From contig NZ_KI421510.1 in assembly GCF_000473225.1 (NCBI RefSeq), positions 172,303-236,302 on the forward strand: a stretch of DNA of 64,000 bases, read 5' to 3'. Made by a program: the position numbers and the translations under genes. Positions 17,299-25,824 of the stretch are shown piece by piece. Numbering within the stretch: the first letter of the stretch is position 1; each line of letters starts with the position of its first letter. This stretch comes from Sedimentitalea nanhaiensis DSM 24252 (GTDB taxonomy: Bacteria; Pseudomonadota; Alphaproteobacteria; Rhodobacterales; Rhodobacteraceae). The notes under the pieces are model-generated. The model was given only the letters and a program-made list of their open reading frames with translations, searched no databases and had not been told where the DNA came from.

Positions 17299-18513
17299 TC
17301 AGGCGCGCAAAAGTTCTTCGGCAATGATGATCTTGCGGACTTCGCTTGTACCCGCGCCGATTTCCAGCAGCTTGTTGGCGCGGAACAGCCGGTTGATCTC
17401 GGTGTCCTGCATGTAGCCAGAGCCACCATGAATATGGCAGGCTTCGGTCACCGCCTTGTTGAATGCCTCGCCGGCGTAAAGACAGGCCGCCGCCGTCAGT
17501 TTGTGGATTTCGCCGCGGCCCCCGGCCCCTTTCGGCAACCCGGTACAGGCGGCCAGCGCGCGATAACCGAAGGCGCGCGCGGTTTCGACCTCGGTGTAGA
17601 TCTCGGCCAGTTTCGACTGCATCATCTGGAAACTTGCAATCGGCTTGCCGAACTGTTCGCGAATCTTGGCGTATTCCAGCCCCAGTTCCAGGGCGCGTTC
17701 GGCCATGCCAACGCAGACTGAGGCAACCATAGCACGCTCCAGATCCAACCCGCTCATTACCACCGAAACGCCGGTGTTTTCCGGTCCAACCATGGCGGAT
17801 GCGGGTACGCGGCAATCCTCAAACACCAGTTCTCCGGTTGGCGAGCCGCGAAAGCCCATTTTGTCAAGCTTTTGCGCCACCTTGAAACCGGGATTGTCCG
17901 TCTCGATGATGAAAGCAGAAATGCCCTTGGCGCCCTTCGACTTGTCGGTTTTGGCATAAAGCAGGATCACATCGGCAATGGGGCCGTTGGTGATGTAAAT
18001 CTTCGAGCCGTTGATGACATAATCATCACCGTCGCGGCGGGCAGTGGTGGCCATGGATCCGAGCGCATCGGATCCCGCACCCGGTTCGGTCAGGCCCAAA
18101 GCACCGACGAGCTCGCCCGAGCAAAGGCCCGGCACGTATTTCTTCACCTGCTCTTCGGAGCCATTGCGCAGCAGGTTATTCAGGCACAGGTTGTCATGCG
18201 CCCCGTGCGAGAGGCCCACAGCCGGATTCCACTTCGAAATCACCTCGGACACCAGCGCCTGGGTGAACTCGTTCTGCCCCGATCCGCCCAGCTCCTCCGG
18301 CGCGGTAATCCCCAGCAGGCCCAGCTCGCCCATCTGCTTGAACAGATCATCGGGCCACCATTCCTCGTCATCCATGCGCGCCTGCAGCGGGTGCAGCACC
18401 TCGCGCGATACCCGATCCACGTGATCGACGATCTGGCGTTGCTCATCAGTCAAAGAATAGTTCGCCCTGATGGCTTCCAGATCAGCCGAGATGGCCTCAC
18501 TTTGAGCGGTCAT
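17299..18513 (-). CDS. Acyl-CoA dehydrogenase, isovaleryl-CoA dehydrogenase type (copy 2)
   Basis: A 404-residue paralogue of the following gene, with the same LTEPGAGSDALGSM loop, the MSGLDLERAM catalytic-base segment and a LEIGAGTSEVRK ending. It is the first gene of the minus-strand operon; a GGGAGGACG site precedes the ATG at 18513. The operator-like 18555-18570 lies 42 bp upstream. Two tandem enzymes of one subtype may handle successive branched intermediates or different chain lengths (inference). Electrons would pass to ETF. Confidence 0.85.
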   Translation of the reverse strand: MTAQSEAISADLEAIRANYSLTDEQRQIVDHVDRVSREVLHPLQARMDDEEWWPDDLFKQMGELGLLGITAPEELGGSGQNEFTQALVSEVISKWNPAVGLSHGAHDNLCLNNLLRNGSEEQVKKYVPGLCSGELVGALGLTEPGAGSDALGSMATTARRDGDDYVINGSKIYITNGPIADVILLYAKTDKSKGAKGISAFIIETDNPGFKVAQKLDKMGFRGSPTGELVFEDCRVPASAMVGPENTGVSVVMSGLDLERAMVASVCVGMAERALELGLEYAKIREQFGKPIASFQMMQSKLAEIYTEVETARAFGYRALAACTGLPKGAGGRGEIHKLTAAACLYAGEAFNKAVTEACHIHGGSGYMQDTEINRLFRANKLLEIGAGTSEVRKIIIAEELLRA

Positions 18514-18554
18514 ATCGTCCTCCCGAAAAATGTTGTTTGCGTTGTTGACCAAAA

Positions 18555-18570
18555 TCAAACACATGTTAGA
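18555..18570. promoter_or_regulatory. Operator-like site, TCAAACACATGTTAGA
   Basis: A variant of the 12121 palindrome with the right half (TGTTAGA) intact and the left half degenerate. It sits between the divergent acyl-CoA dehydrogenase (minus) and enoyl-CoA hydratase (plus) genes, where one bound regulator could control both. Confidence 0.6.
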
Positions 18571-18646
18571 AAATAGATCAAGCCAAGCTTTTGACGACCT
18601 GACGTAAGAAAGCGCGGCGTCCTGAATGCAGGGGGGAACTTCGGAA

Positions 18647-19432
18647 ATGACTGAGAGCGTTGTTCAATCGCAGGTGCTCGGCAAAGAAGTGCGTATCACG
18701 ATTCGACGTCCTGATAATCGAAATGCCCTCAACCGTGAGGTCGCAGACGGGATCATGGCCGCCATATGTGCTGCCGAGAGGGACAGCGATTGCCGCGTGA
18801 TCGTTCTGACCGGCGAGGGCGAGCGCGCCTTCTGTGCCGGGGGCGACATCAAGGCGGGGGCGGATGGCGGCCCGTTTGTTCAGGATCCGGCGGACCCGGA
18901 TCATTTTGCCGGAAGGTTGTTCGAGACGATACAGGCGTGCCGAAAGCCAACGATCGCGCGCATCAATGGCGTCGCGATGGGGGCGGGAGCGGGCATCATC
19001 TGTGCCTGCGATCTGGCTGTGATGGCGGATCATGCCCGCGTCGGAACGCCGGAAGTGAAGGTGGGTCTGTTTCCCATGACGATCGTGCCACCCATGATGC
19101 GCGTGCTGCCCCGGCGGAGGCTGATGGAGATGTTCATCACCGGCGTTCCTCTGACGGCCGAGGAAGCCCTGCAGTTCAATCTGGTCAACTATGTGACCGA
19201 TGCCGCGGGGCTGGACGACAAGGTTGCAGAACTGGTTGCCCAGATCGCCGCGCAGTCGCCGAGCGCGATCCGGCTGGGAAAATACGCCTGTCACGCGATG
19301 GAGGATATGACCTATCCGCAGCAGATGCGGTTTGCAGAAACACTTTTACCGCGTGTGGCGCAGACCGAAGACGCGCGCGAAGGCTTTGATGCCTTCATCT
19401 CGAAGCGCAAACCTGAATGGACGGGCCGCTGA
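18647..19432 (+). CDS. Enoyl-CoA hydratase/isomerase family protein
   Basis: A 261-residue crotonase with CAGGDIKAG and GVAMGAGAGIICACD forming the oxyanion hole. The acid/base stretch reads VGLFPMTIVPPMMR, which has none of the classical second Glu. It could be a hydratase, isomerase or glutaconyl-type enzyme. A second ATG (18647) is preferred because a run of six G lies about 12 bp ahead, while the ATG at 18626 has no site. It leads the plus-strand unit with AtuA and the first carboxylase. Confidence 0.8.
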   Translation: MTESVVQSQVLGKEVRITIRRPDNRNALNREVADGIMAAICAAERDSDCRVIVLTGEGERAFCAGGDIKAGADGGPFVQDPADPDHFAGRLFETIQACRKPTIARINGVAMGAGAGIICACDLAVMADHARVGTPEVKVGLFPMTIVPPMMRVLPRRRLMEMFITGVPLTAEEALQFNLVNYVTDAAGLDDKVAELVAQIAAQSPSAIRLGKYACHAMEDMTYPQQMRFAETLLPRVAQTEDAREGFDAFISKRKPEWTGR

Positions 19433-19453
19433 TCAAACGGGGAGGAGAGGAAT

Positions 19454-21253
19454 ATGTCGGAACGCAAGCTGCGCATCGGATGCGCGTCGGGCTTCTGGGG
19501 CGATACGCCGGAAGCGATCGGTCAACTGGTCTCAAAGGGCGAGATCGACTATCTGGTGTTTGACTATCTGGCAGAGGTGACAATGTCGCTGATGGCGCGG
19601 GCCCGCGCCAAAGCGCCCGAGACGGGCTATGCGCCGGACTTCGTCAAGGCGCTGGCACCCTGGTTGCCGGATATCAAGGCAAAAGGGATCAAGGTCGTTG
19701 CCAATGCAGGGGGCGTGAACCCGCGTGGCTGCAGCGATGCGCTTGCCAAAGCCGCCGCCCAGGCCGGGATCGATCTGTCCATCGGAGTCGTGCTAGGCGA
19801 TGACCTGTTGCCCAGGGCCGATGAAATTCGCAAAAACGGTCAGACGGAAATGTTCTCGGGTGTCGCATTTCCAGATGATATCTGGAGCATGAATGCCTAT
19901 CTGGGTGCCCGCCCCATCGCTGCCGCGCTGGATGCCGGGGCCGACATCGTGATCACCGGACGCTGCGCCGACAGCGCGGTCGCGCTTGGTCCCCTGATGC
20001 ATGAATACGGCTGGGGCGACGATGACTGGGACAAGCTCAGCCAGGGATCGCTGGCCGGCCACCTGATCGAATGCGGCCCCCAGGGAACCGGCGGCAACTT
20101 CACCGACTGGCAGGACGTGCCGGGTTGGGACAATATGGGCATGCCCATCGTCGAGGCGTCCGAAGACGGCAGTTTCATCATGACCAAGACGCCTGACACC
20201 GGCGGGCTGGTCGTGCCCGGGTCAGTCGGAGAGCAGATGCTCTATGAAATCGGGGATCCGCGCGCCTACCTGTTGCCCGACGTGATCTGCGACTGGTCCG
20301 GGGTCACCCTGGAGCAGGTCGGACCCGATCAGGTGCTGGTCAAGGGCGGCAGGGGGCTTGGGCGCACCGACAGCTACAAGGTGTCGGCGACCCATGCCGA
20401 TGGCTGGCGCGCGGTCTCTACCCTGACACTGGCCGCGATTGATGCACCCGCCAAGGCCGAACGTGTGGCCGAGGCGATCCTGACCCGCTGTCGCCGGATT
20501 TTCCGCGACCGCAACATGGGCGATTTTCGGCAGGTCAGCGTCGAGGTGCTGGGGGCCGAGGCGGCCTATGGCGCAAATGCGCGCGCCCGAACCCGCGAGG
20601 TGGTGCTCAAGATCGGCGCGGTCCATGACGATCGCGCCGCGCTGAACATCTTTGCCGGCGAAATAGCACCGATGGCGATTTCGACCGCGCAGGGTCTGAC
20701 CGGGTTCTTCGCCGGACGGCCCAAGGTGCAACCGGTGGTCCGCCTGTTCTCCTTCCTTCAGAGCAAGGCCGAGACCCCCGTCGCGGTCGAGGTCGACGGC
20801 AAGGATGTGCCCGTGAGCGTGGCCACTACGCCAGTCCACCTTGATCCACCTGCCGCACCGCCCGCAGATAGCCGCGAGCCCGGCCCGGACGCTGTCAAGG
20901 TCCGCCTCGTCGATCTGGCCTGGGGCCGCTCGGGCGACAAGGGGGACATCGCCAATATCGGCATCCTCGCGCGCAAGCCGGACTACCTGCCATATATCCG
21001 CTCGGCTCTCAGCGAAGAGGTGGTGAAGGACTATTTCGCCCATGTCTGCGACGGCAGGGTAGAACGGTTCGACTTGCCTGGAAGCCATTCGCTGAATTTC
21101 CTGTTGCATGAATCGCTTGGCGGTGGCGGCATCGCCTCGGTTCGCATAGACCCGCAGGGCAAAGGGTTCGCGCAGATGCTGCTTGATATCGAAATTCCCG
21201 TGCCAGCCGATCTGGCTGCACGTGACGGACTGAATGCCGCGGCCCGGAACTAA
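19454..21253 (+). CDS. atuA: Acyclic terpene utilisation AtuA family protein (DUF1446)
   Basis: A 599-residue protein with the DUF1446 domain (about residues 1-450, with NAGGVNPRGCSDALA and TGRCADSAVALGPL) and a C-terminal AtuA-like ferredoxin-fold domain (about 485-595, with LAWGRSGDKGDIANIG). In Pseudomonas, AtuA belongs to the citronellol/geraniol pathway, and cleavage of the 3-hydroxy-3-isohexenylglutaryl-CoA intermediate has been proposed. GGGAGGAGAGG precedes the ATG. It is followed by the three genes of a biotin-dependent carboxylase, as expected for the Atu pathway. No HMG-CoA lyase is in the window, so AtuA is the candidate cleavage enzyme. Confidence 0.85.
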   Translation: MSERKLRIGCASGFWGDTPEAIGQLVSKGEIDYLVFDYLAEVTMSLMARARAKAPETGYAPDFVKALAPWLPDIKAKGIKVVANAGGVNPRGCSDALAKAAAQAGIDLSIGVVLGDDLLPRADEIRKNGQTEMFSGVAFPDDIWSMNAYLGARPIAAALDAGADIVITGRCADSAVALGPLMHEYGWGDDDWDKLSQGSLAGHLIECGPQGTGGNFTDWQDVPGWDNMGMPIVEASEDGSFIMTKTPDTGGLVVPGSVGEQMLYEIGDPRAYLLPDVICDWSGVTLEQVGPDQVLVKGGRGLGRTDSYKVSATHADGWRAVSTLTLAAIDAPAKAERVAEAILTRCRRIFRDRNMGDFRQVSVEVLGAEAAYGANARARTREVVLKIGAVHDDRAALNIFAGEIAPMAISTAQGLTGFFAGRPKVQPVVRLFSFLQSKAETPVAVEVDGKDVPVSVATTPVHLDPPAAPPADSREPGPDAVKVRLVDLAWGRSGDKGDIANIGILARKPDYLPYIRSALSEEVVKDYFAHVCDGRVERFDLPGSHSLNFLLHESLGGGGIASVRIDPQGKGFAQMLLDIEIPVPADLAARDGLNAAARN

Positions 21254-21265
21254 GAGGACGACACC

Positions 21266-22735
21266 ATGACCATTTCGAAACTCCTGGTCGCCAATCGGGG
21301 CGAGATCGCGGCGCGCGTGTTGCGCACCGCCAAGGCCCGCGGGCTTGCGACGGCCGTGTTGCGTCATGTCGCCGAGCAAGAGGGGCCGGCGCATCTGATC
21401 GCAGATGAGGTCGTGATGATCGACGGCCCGACGCCCGTGGCCGCCTATCTCGATATTCCGCAGATCGTCGCGGCGGCAACAAAGATCGGCGCGGATGCGG
21501 TGCATCCCGGCTATGGCTTTCTGTCAGAGAATGCCGGTTTTGTCGCGGCGCTGGAAAAAGCCGGAGTGACCTTTGTCGGCCCGACGTCCGAGGTCATCGA
21601 CCTGATGGGGGACAAGGTCCGCGCCCGCGCCTTTGTCGAGGAACACGGGTTTCCCGTCGCCCCCTCGGCGATCGAGGATGATGATCCGGCGAGCTTTGTC
21701 GAACGCGCCCGCGCCGTGGGCTATCCGCTGCTGATCAAACCCTCGGCCGGCGGTGGCGGCAAGGGCATGCGCGTTGTGCGCGAGGACAGCACGCTGGAAA
21801 CCGAAATCGAAACCGCGCGCCGCGAAGGCGAACGATATTTCGGCGACGGGCGGCTTTTCGTCGAACGCTATATCGAACGCCCGCGCCATATCGAGGTGCA
21901 GGTGATGGGCGACGGACAGGGCAACGTGGTCCATTTCTGGGAACGTGAATGTTCGATCCAGCGCCGGTTCCAGAAGATTATCGAGGAAACGCCGTCACCG
22001 GCGCTGACCCCCGAGCAACGGGATGAGATCTGCGAGACCGCTGCCGGAATTGCCCGTGCCGTCAAATACCGCGGGGCAGGGACCGTTGAATTCATCTATG
22101 CGCAGGACGGGGCCTTTTATTTCCTGGAAATGAACACCCGCCTTCAGGTCGAACATCCGGTGACCGAACTGGTGACCGGCTTCGATCTGGTTGCCGAGCA
22201 GCTGCGTGTCGCGGCGGGCGACGGGCTGAGCGCCGTGCAGGCGGATATTCCCCAAACCGGACACTCGATCGAACTGCGCATCTGCGCCGAGGACGCGACG
22301 GCCGATTTCCGGCCCGCGATCGGCGATATCCTGCTGCTGGACGAACCCCAGGGCGAGGGGATCCGCGTGGACAGCGGCATTCTGGATGGCGGCAAGGTGA
22401 CAACCGACTTCGACCCGATGTTGTCCAAGCTGATCGTACATGGCCCGGATCGCGCGCAGGCCATCGCCCGTGCCCGGAGCGCGGTGCAAAGCTATGTGAT
22501 TCTCGGGGTAACGACCAACACTGGTTACCTGGATGCAATCCTTGCACATCCGGATTTCGCCTCTGGTGACGTTTCAACTGGCTTCCTGGCTGAACAATCC
22601 GAAACGCTGACCGCGCCGGGCGAAGATGTCTCTGACTTGCTGATAGCGGCGGCGGCCCTATCGGACGAGCGCCTGGTGAGTGACGTAATGCAGATACCGG
22701 AAATGTACCGCAAGATGGGCGGGTGGAGAAACTGA
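21266..22735 (+). CDS. Biotin carboxylase subunit of an acyl-CoA carboxylase (stand-alone)
   Basis: A 489-residue ATP-grasp protein. It shows ANRGEIAARV at the N-terminus, HPGYGFLSENA, the glycine-rich ATP loop KPSAGGGGKGMR (about residues 158-169), the bicarbonate/biotin segment EMNTRLQVEHPVTE, and a biotin carboxylase C-terminal domain. It carboxylates biotin using ATP and bicarbonate. Unlike the second set at 31078, it ends after the BC domain and overlaps the separate carrier gene by TGATG. By context it supplies the carboxyltransferase at 23241. Confidence 0.9.
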   Translation: MTISKLLVANRGEIAARVLRTAKARGLATAVLRHVAEQEGPAHLIADEVVMIDGPTPVAAYLDIPQIVAAATKIGADAVHPGYGFLSENAGFVAALEKAGVTFVGPTSEVIDLMGDKVRARAFVEEHGFPVAPSAIEDDDPASFVERARAVGYPLLIKPSAGGGGKGMRVVREDSTLETEIETARREGERYFGDGRLFVERYIERPRHIEVQVMGDGQGNVVHFWERECSIQRRFQKIIEETPSPALTPEQRDEICETAAGIARAVKYRGAGTVEFIYAQDGAFYFLEMNTRLQVEHPVTELVTGFDLVAEQLRVAAGDGLSAVQADIPQTGHSIELRICAEDATADFRPAIGDILLLDEPQGEGIRVDSGILDGGKVTTDFDPMLSKLIVHGPDRAQAIARARSAVQSYVILGVTTNTGYLDAILAHPDFASGDVSTGFLAEQSETLTAPGEDVSDLLIAAAALSDERLVSDVMQIPEMYRKMGGWRN

Positions 22736-23238
22736 TGCAACGGATTTTTCAGATCGACGGAGAAGAGACTGATTGCTGGTTGGGTCATGATGGCAGCCGG
22801 TTCGTGCTCAATACCCCCACTGGCGCTGTTACCTGCCAATTGGACCCGACGGGTCTGCCGGGCGGTTACAAGCTGCGGGCCAAGGGTGTTGTGCGCGAAT
22901 TGCGACTGGCCGTGGGGCCGGAAGCAACTTTTGTGCACATGGACGGGCGAACCTACGAAGTCGGGCGGGTTGATCCCGCCGAACGCCTGGCCGGAAGCGA
23001 CGGTGGCGCGAGCGACGACCGATTGGTGGCGCCCATGCCGGGTGTCGTGGTGTCGGTTGCGGTTAAACCCGGCGATGCGGTTGAAGAAGGCCAGCCGCTT
23101 CTGGTGATCGAAAGCATGAAGTTGGAAACCACACTGACGGCGCCGCGCGGCGGGGTCGTTGCCGAAATGCCATTCGCCGAAGGCGACAGTTTTGGTCTGA
23201 AAGACATCCTGGCCCAATTGGCCCCGGAGGAGGAGTGA
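22735..23238 (+). CDS. Biotin carboxyl carrier protein, separate subunit
   Basis: A 167-residue protein. The C-terminal 70 residues are a biotinyl domain: APMPGVVVSV near residues 96-105 and the biotin-lysine motif ESMKLE near 124-129. The N-terminal 90 residues resemble the BT-like linker of acyl-CoA carboxylase alpha subunits, so this gene plus the preceding one equal a split alpha subunit. The ATG at 22735 overlaps the upstream stop (TGATG), and GGTGGAG stands 8 bp ahead. A GTG at 22723 is less likely. Confidence 0.85.
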   Translation: MQRIFQIDGEETDCWLGHDGSRFVLNTPTGAVTCQLDPTGLPGGYKLRAKGVVRELRLAVGPEATFVHMDGRTYEVGRVDPAERLAGSDGGASDDRLVAPMPGVVVSVAVKPGDAVEEGQPLLVIESMKLETTLTAPRGGVVAEMPFAEGDSFGLKDILAQLAPEEE

Positions 23239-23240
23239 CA

Positions 23241-24848
23241 ATGCGCAGGATTGAAAGTCAGATCGACACCAATGCCGCCGACTACAAGGCAAATTTCGCC
23301 GCCATGTCTGAACGGCTGAAGGAATTCCACGCCCGCCAGCACGCGGCGCGTTTCGAACGTCCGCAACGCGATATCGACCGCCTTGCCCGCCAGAACAAAC
23401 TGGGCGTGCGCGAGCGGTTGAAACTGCTGCTGGACCCCGGCACTCCGTTTTTGGAGTTTTCCACACTTGCCGCCTGTCGCGAATACGATGGCACCGTGCC
23501 TGGCGCCGCTGTGGTGACGGGCATCGGTATTGTGCAGGGTCGCGAGGTCGCCATCCACGCCAACGACGCTAGCGTCAAGGGCGGGGCTTGGTATCCACAT
23601 ACGGTCAAAAAGGTCGTGCGTCTTCTGGATGTCGCGCTGGAAAACCGCCTGCCGGTCATCCATATCTGCGACAGCGCGGGCGGTTTCCTGCCGCTGCAGC
23701 ACGGGGTGTTTCCCGACCGGTATCTGGGCGGGCGGGTGTTCCGCAACCAGGTCAAGCTGAGCCAGGCCAATATCCCGCAGATTGCCGTGGTCGGCGGACA
23801 CTGCACGGCTGGCGGTGCCTATGTGCCGACGCTGAGCGACTACAACATCATCATCGAAGGCACAGGCGCGATTTTCCTTGGCGGTCCCCCGCTGGTCAAG
23901 GCGGCCACCGGCGAAGAGGTCGGTGTTCAGGAACTTGGTGGGGCGGTTATGCATACCTCGGTTTCGGGAACCGGCGACTACCGAGCCGCCACTGAACAGC
24001 ACGCCTTTTCACTGGCGCGCGAGATTGTCAGCCAATGGAAGCGCACCCCGAAAACGATCATCGAAACCGCCGCTTTTGAAGAGCCATACTACGACCCCAA
24101 GGAGCTTTATGGGATCATCCCCAAGGACCGGAAAACCCAGTTTGATATGCGCGAGGTTCTGGCGCGGATCGTCGATGGCTCGCGCTTTCACGAATACCAG
24201 CCCGACTATGGCACCACGATGGTTTGCGGCTTTGCCCATATCTGGGGTTACAAGGTTGGCATCCTTGCCAACAACGGGGTGTTGTTCAACGACAGCTCGC
24301 TGAAGGCGGCGCATTTCATGCAGCTTTGCAATCAGAACCGCACACCTCTGGTCTTCTTTCAGAACATCACTGGCTATATGGTGGGCCGCGAATACGAAGA
24401 ACGCGGCATCGCCAAGGACGGTGCCAAGATGCTGATGGCGCAGGGCGGTTCGGTCGTGCCGAAGTTCACAGTGATCGCCAATGCCTCGTACGGGGCAGGC
24501 AATTACGGCATGTGCGGGCGGGCCTGGGATGCGCGCACGCTGTTTATGTGGCCGCAAGCCGAGATCGGCGTGATGGGGGCGGATCAGGCCGCTAATACCA
24601 TGGCGGACGTCAAGATTCGGCAGCTTCAGCGCGAAGGCAAAGAGCTGACCGAAGAAGAAATCGCCGCGATCCGCGAACCGGTGCTGGAAAAATACAAGCG
24701 CGATGTCGAAGCCTATACCTCCACCTCGGAACTGTGGGATGACGGCATCCTCGATCCGGCGGACACACGCAACGCGCTTGGCATGTCGATTTCTGCCTCG
24801 CTCAATGCACCGATCGACGATCCGCACTACGGGATCTTCCGTCTGTAA
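23241..24848 (+). CDS. Acyl-CoA carboxylase, carboxyltransferase (beta) subunit, AtuC/LiuB-like
   Basis: A 535-residue carboxyltransferase of the methylcrotonyl-CoA/geranyl-CoA carboxylase beta type. It has N- and C-terminal crotonase-like halves: GGHCTAGGAYVPTLSD in the first, and FQNITGYMVGREYE plus ANASYGAGNYGMCGRAW in the second. It moves the carboxyl group from biotin to the gamma-methyl of a 3-methyl-2-enoyl-CoA. GGAGGAG is spaced 6-7 bp before the ATG at 23241. Substrate length (methylcrotonyl or geranyl) is not decided by visible motifs. Confidence 0.88.
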   Translation: MRRIESQIDTNAADYKANFAAMSERLKEFHARQHAARFERPQRDIDRLARQNKLGVRERLKLLLDPGTPFLEFSTLAACREYDGTVPGAAVVTGIGIVQGREVAIHANDASVKGGAWYPHTVKKVVRLLDVALENRLPVIHICDSAGGFLPLQHGVFPDRYLGGRVFRNQVKLSQANIPQIAVVGGHCTAGGAYVPTLSDYNIIIEGTGAIFLGGPPLVKAATGEEVGVQELGGAVMHTSVSGTGDYRAATEQHAFSLAREIVSQWKRTPKTIIETAAFEEPYYDPKELYGIIPKDRKTQFDMREVLARIVDGSRFHEYQPDYGTTMVCGFAHIWGYKVGILANNGVLFNDSSLKAAHFMQLCNQNRTPLVFFQNITGYMVGREYEERGIAKDGAKMLMAQGGSVVPKFTVIANASYGAGNYGMCGRAWDARTLFMWPQAEIGVMGADQAANTMADVKIRQLQREGKELTEEEIAAIREPVLEKYKRDVEAYTSTSELWDDGILDPADTRNALGMSISASLNAPIDDPHYGIFRL

Positions 24849-24931
24849 AGGCTTGAGGGACGGCACACCGGGTCGGGGAGTGCCGTTCCGCGTCAAGGCG
24901 CTTCCATCTGGCGCTTTCGGAATCTGAAGTA

Positions 24932-24966
24932 GTCCTGACCGGTCCGGTTCCCGGACAGGTCAGGAC
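24932..24966. terminator. Hairpin between convergent carboxyltransferase and paaY genes
   Basis: GTCCTGACC (24932-24940) pairs with GGTCAGGAC (24958-24966). It overlaps the paaY stop codon and lies about 85 bp after the carboxyltransferase stop, so it could serve both strands. No clear T run follows on either strand. Confidence 0.5.
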
Positions 24967-25571
24967 GATGTCCGCCGCGCCTCCTGAATGGAGACGACGT
25001 CAGAGGCCGCCATGCCGGGCCGGTCTGCCTCGACCGCCTTCAGCGGTTCGACCGGCGTCAATCCGGCCAGACAGTCGCGCGCAAGTTGCTGGTATTCCGC
25101 GGTGCCGCGCGTTTTCCACGCGACTTCTTTCTCGCTGACCTCGCGGATCACCTTTGCCGGCGATCCCACCACCATCGAACGCGGCGGAATCACGGTTTCG
25201 CCACGCACAAACGCCTGCGCGCCGACAATCGATTCCGCCCCAAGCTCTACACCATCCATAATGACGGAATTCATTCCGACCAGAGCGTTCCGGCCCACTG
25301 TGCAACCGTGCAGGATCGCGCCATGGCCGATGTGGCCGTCGCTTTCCACCACGGCGTCGCGGCCGGGAAAGGAATGGATGATGCAATTGTCCTGAACATT
25401 GGCTCCATCCCCGATCACGATCCTGCCGAAATCGCCCCGCAAGCTTGCTCCGGGGCCGATGTAGCATCCATGACCCAAGATGACATTTCCGATCAGAACG
25501 GCCTGGGGGTGGACATATGTATCCTCGGGCACGACGGGTATAAAACCCTTGAACTCATAACAGTATGCCAT
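24960..25571 (-). CDS. paaY: PaaY-like hexapeptide-repeat protein (gamma carbonic anhydrase family thioesterase)
   Basis: A 203-residue left-handed beta-helix protein with hexapeptide turns through about residues 10-150. It has family-specific stretches [50 protein letters not shown] and the helix [16 protein letters not shown]. The match to PaaY is close along its length. In phenylacetate degradation PaaY hydrolyses dead-end CoA thioesters. The ATG at 25571 has GAAAGGTGG ahead. It is divergent from the thiolase gene with an operator-like site on each side of the gap, so it seems to belong to this regulon. Confidence 0.85.
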   Translation of the reverse strand: MAYCYEFKGFIPVVPEDTYVHPQAVLIGNVILGHGCYIGPGASLRGDFGRIVIGDGANVQDNCIIHSFPGRDAVVESDGHIGHGAILHGCTVGRNALVGMNSVIMDGVELGAESIVGAQAFVRGETVIPPRSMVVGSPAKVIREVSEKEVAWKTRGTAEYQQLARDCLAGLTPVEPLKAVEADRPGMAASDVVSIQEARRTSS

Positions 25572-25672
25572 TCCGACCACCTTTCGTAAGCTGAGTGCTA
25601 AACGCTTGTCAGCGGTTGCGCCGGGACCAGAATCCCTCAATTGTGCCGCCGATCAGGGCGTGTGGCCCGAAA

Positions 25673-25688
25673 ACAAACACAAGTTAGA
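25673..25688. promoter_or_regulatory. Operator-like site upstream of paaY, ACAAACACAAGTTAGA
   Basis: Right half GTTAGA followed by AAA matches the motif at 12121 and 18555; the left half is degenerate. It is about 100 bp ahead of the paaY start and oriented like the 18555 site. Confidence 0.5.
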
Positions 25689-25754
25689 AAATAGCGCAAG
25701 CTCCCTACGTCACAGCTTGGCAATATTGACACTTCCCAAGGTTGGGATTTAAAA

Positions 25755-25770
25755 TCTAACAAATGGTAGA
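25755..25770. promoter_or_regulatory. TetR-type operator upstream of the thiolase gene, TCTAACAAATGGTAGA
   Basis: Left half TCTAAC is identical to the 12121 site and the right half differs by one base (GGTAGA). It lies 55 bp before the thiolase ATG in the paaY/thiolase divergent gap. Confidence 0.65.
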
Positions 25771-25824
25771 AAATAGGCTGGCGGACCGATTAGGGTGGCC
25801 TGACCGAACTTGGGAGAGAGAGAA

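Noticed and set aside
20222..21505. A 427-codon minus-strand frame opposite atuA and the biotin carboxylase start
   Set aside because: Shadow frame with no ribosome site, spanning the ends of two well-supported genes.
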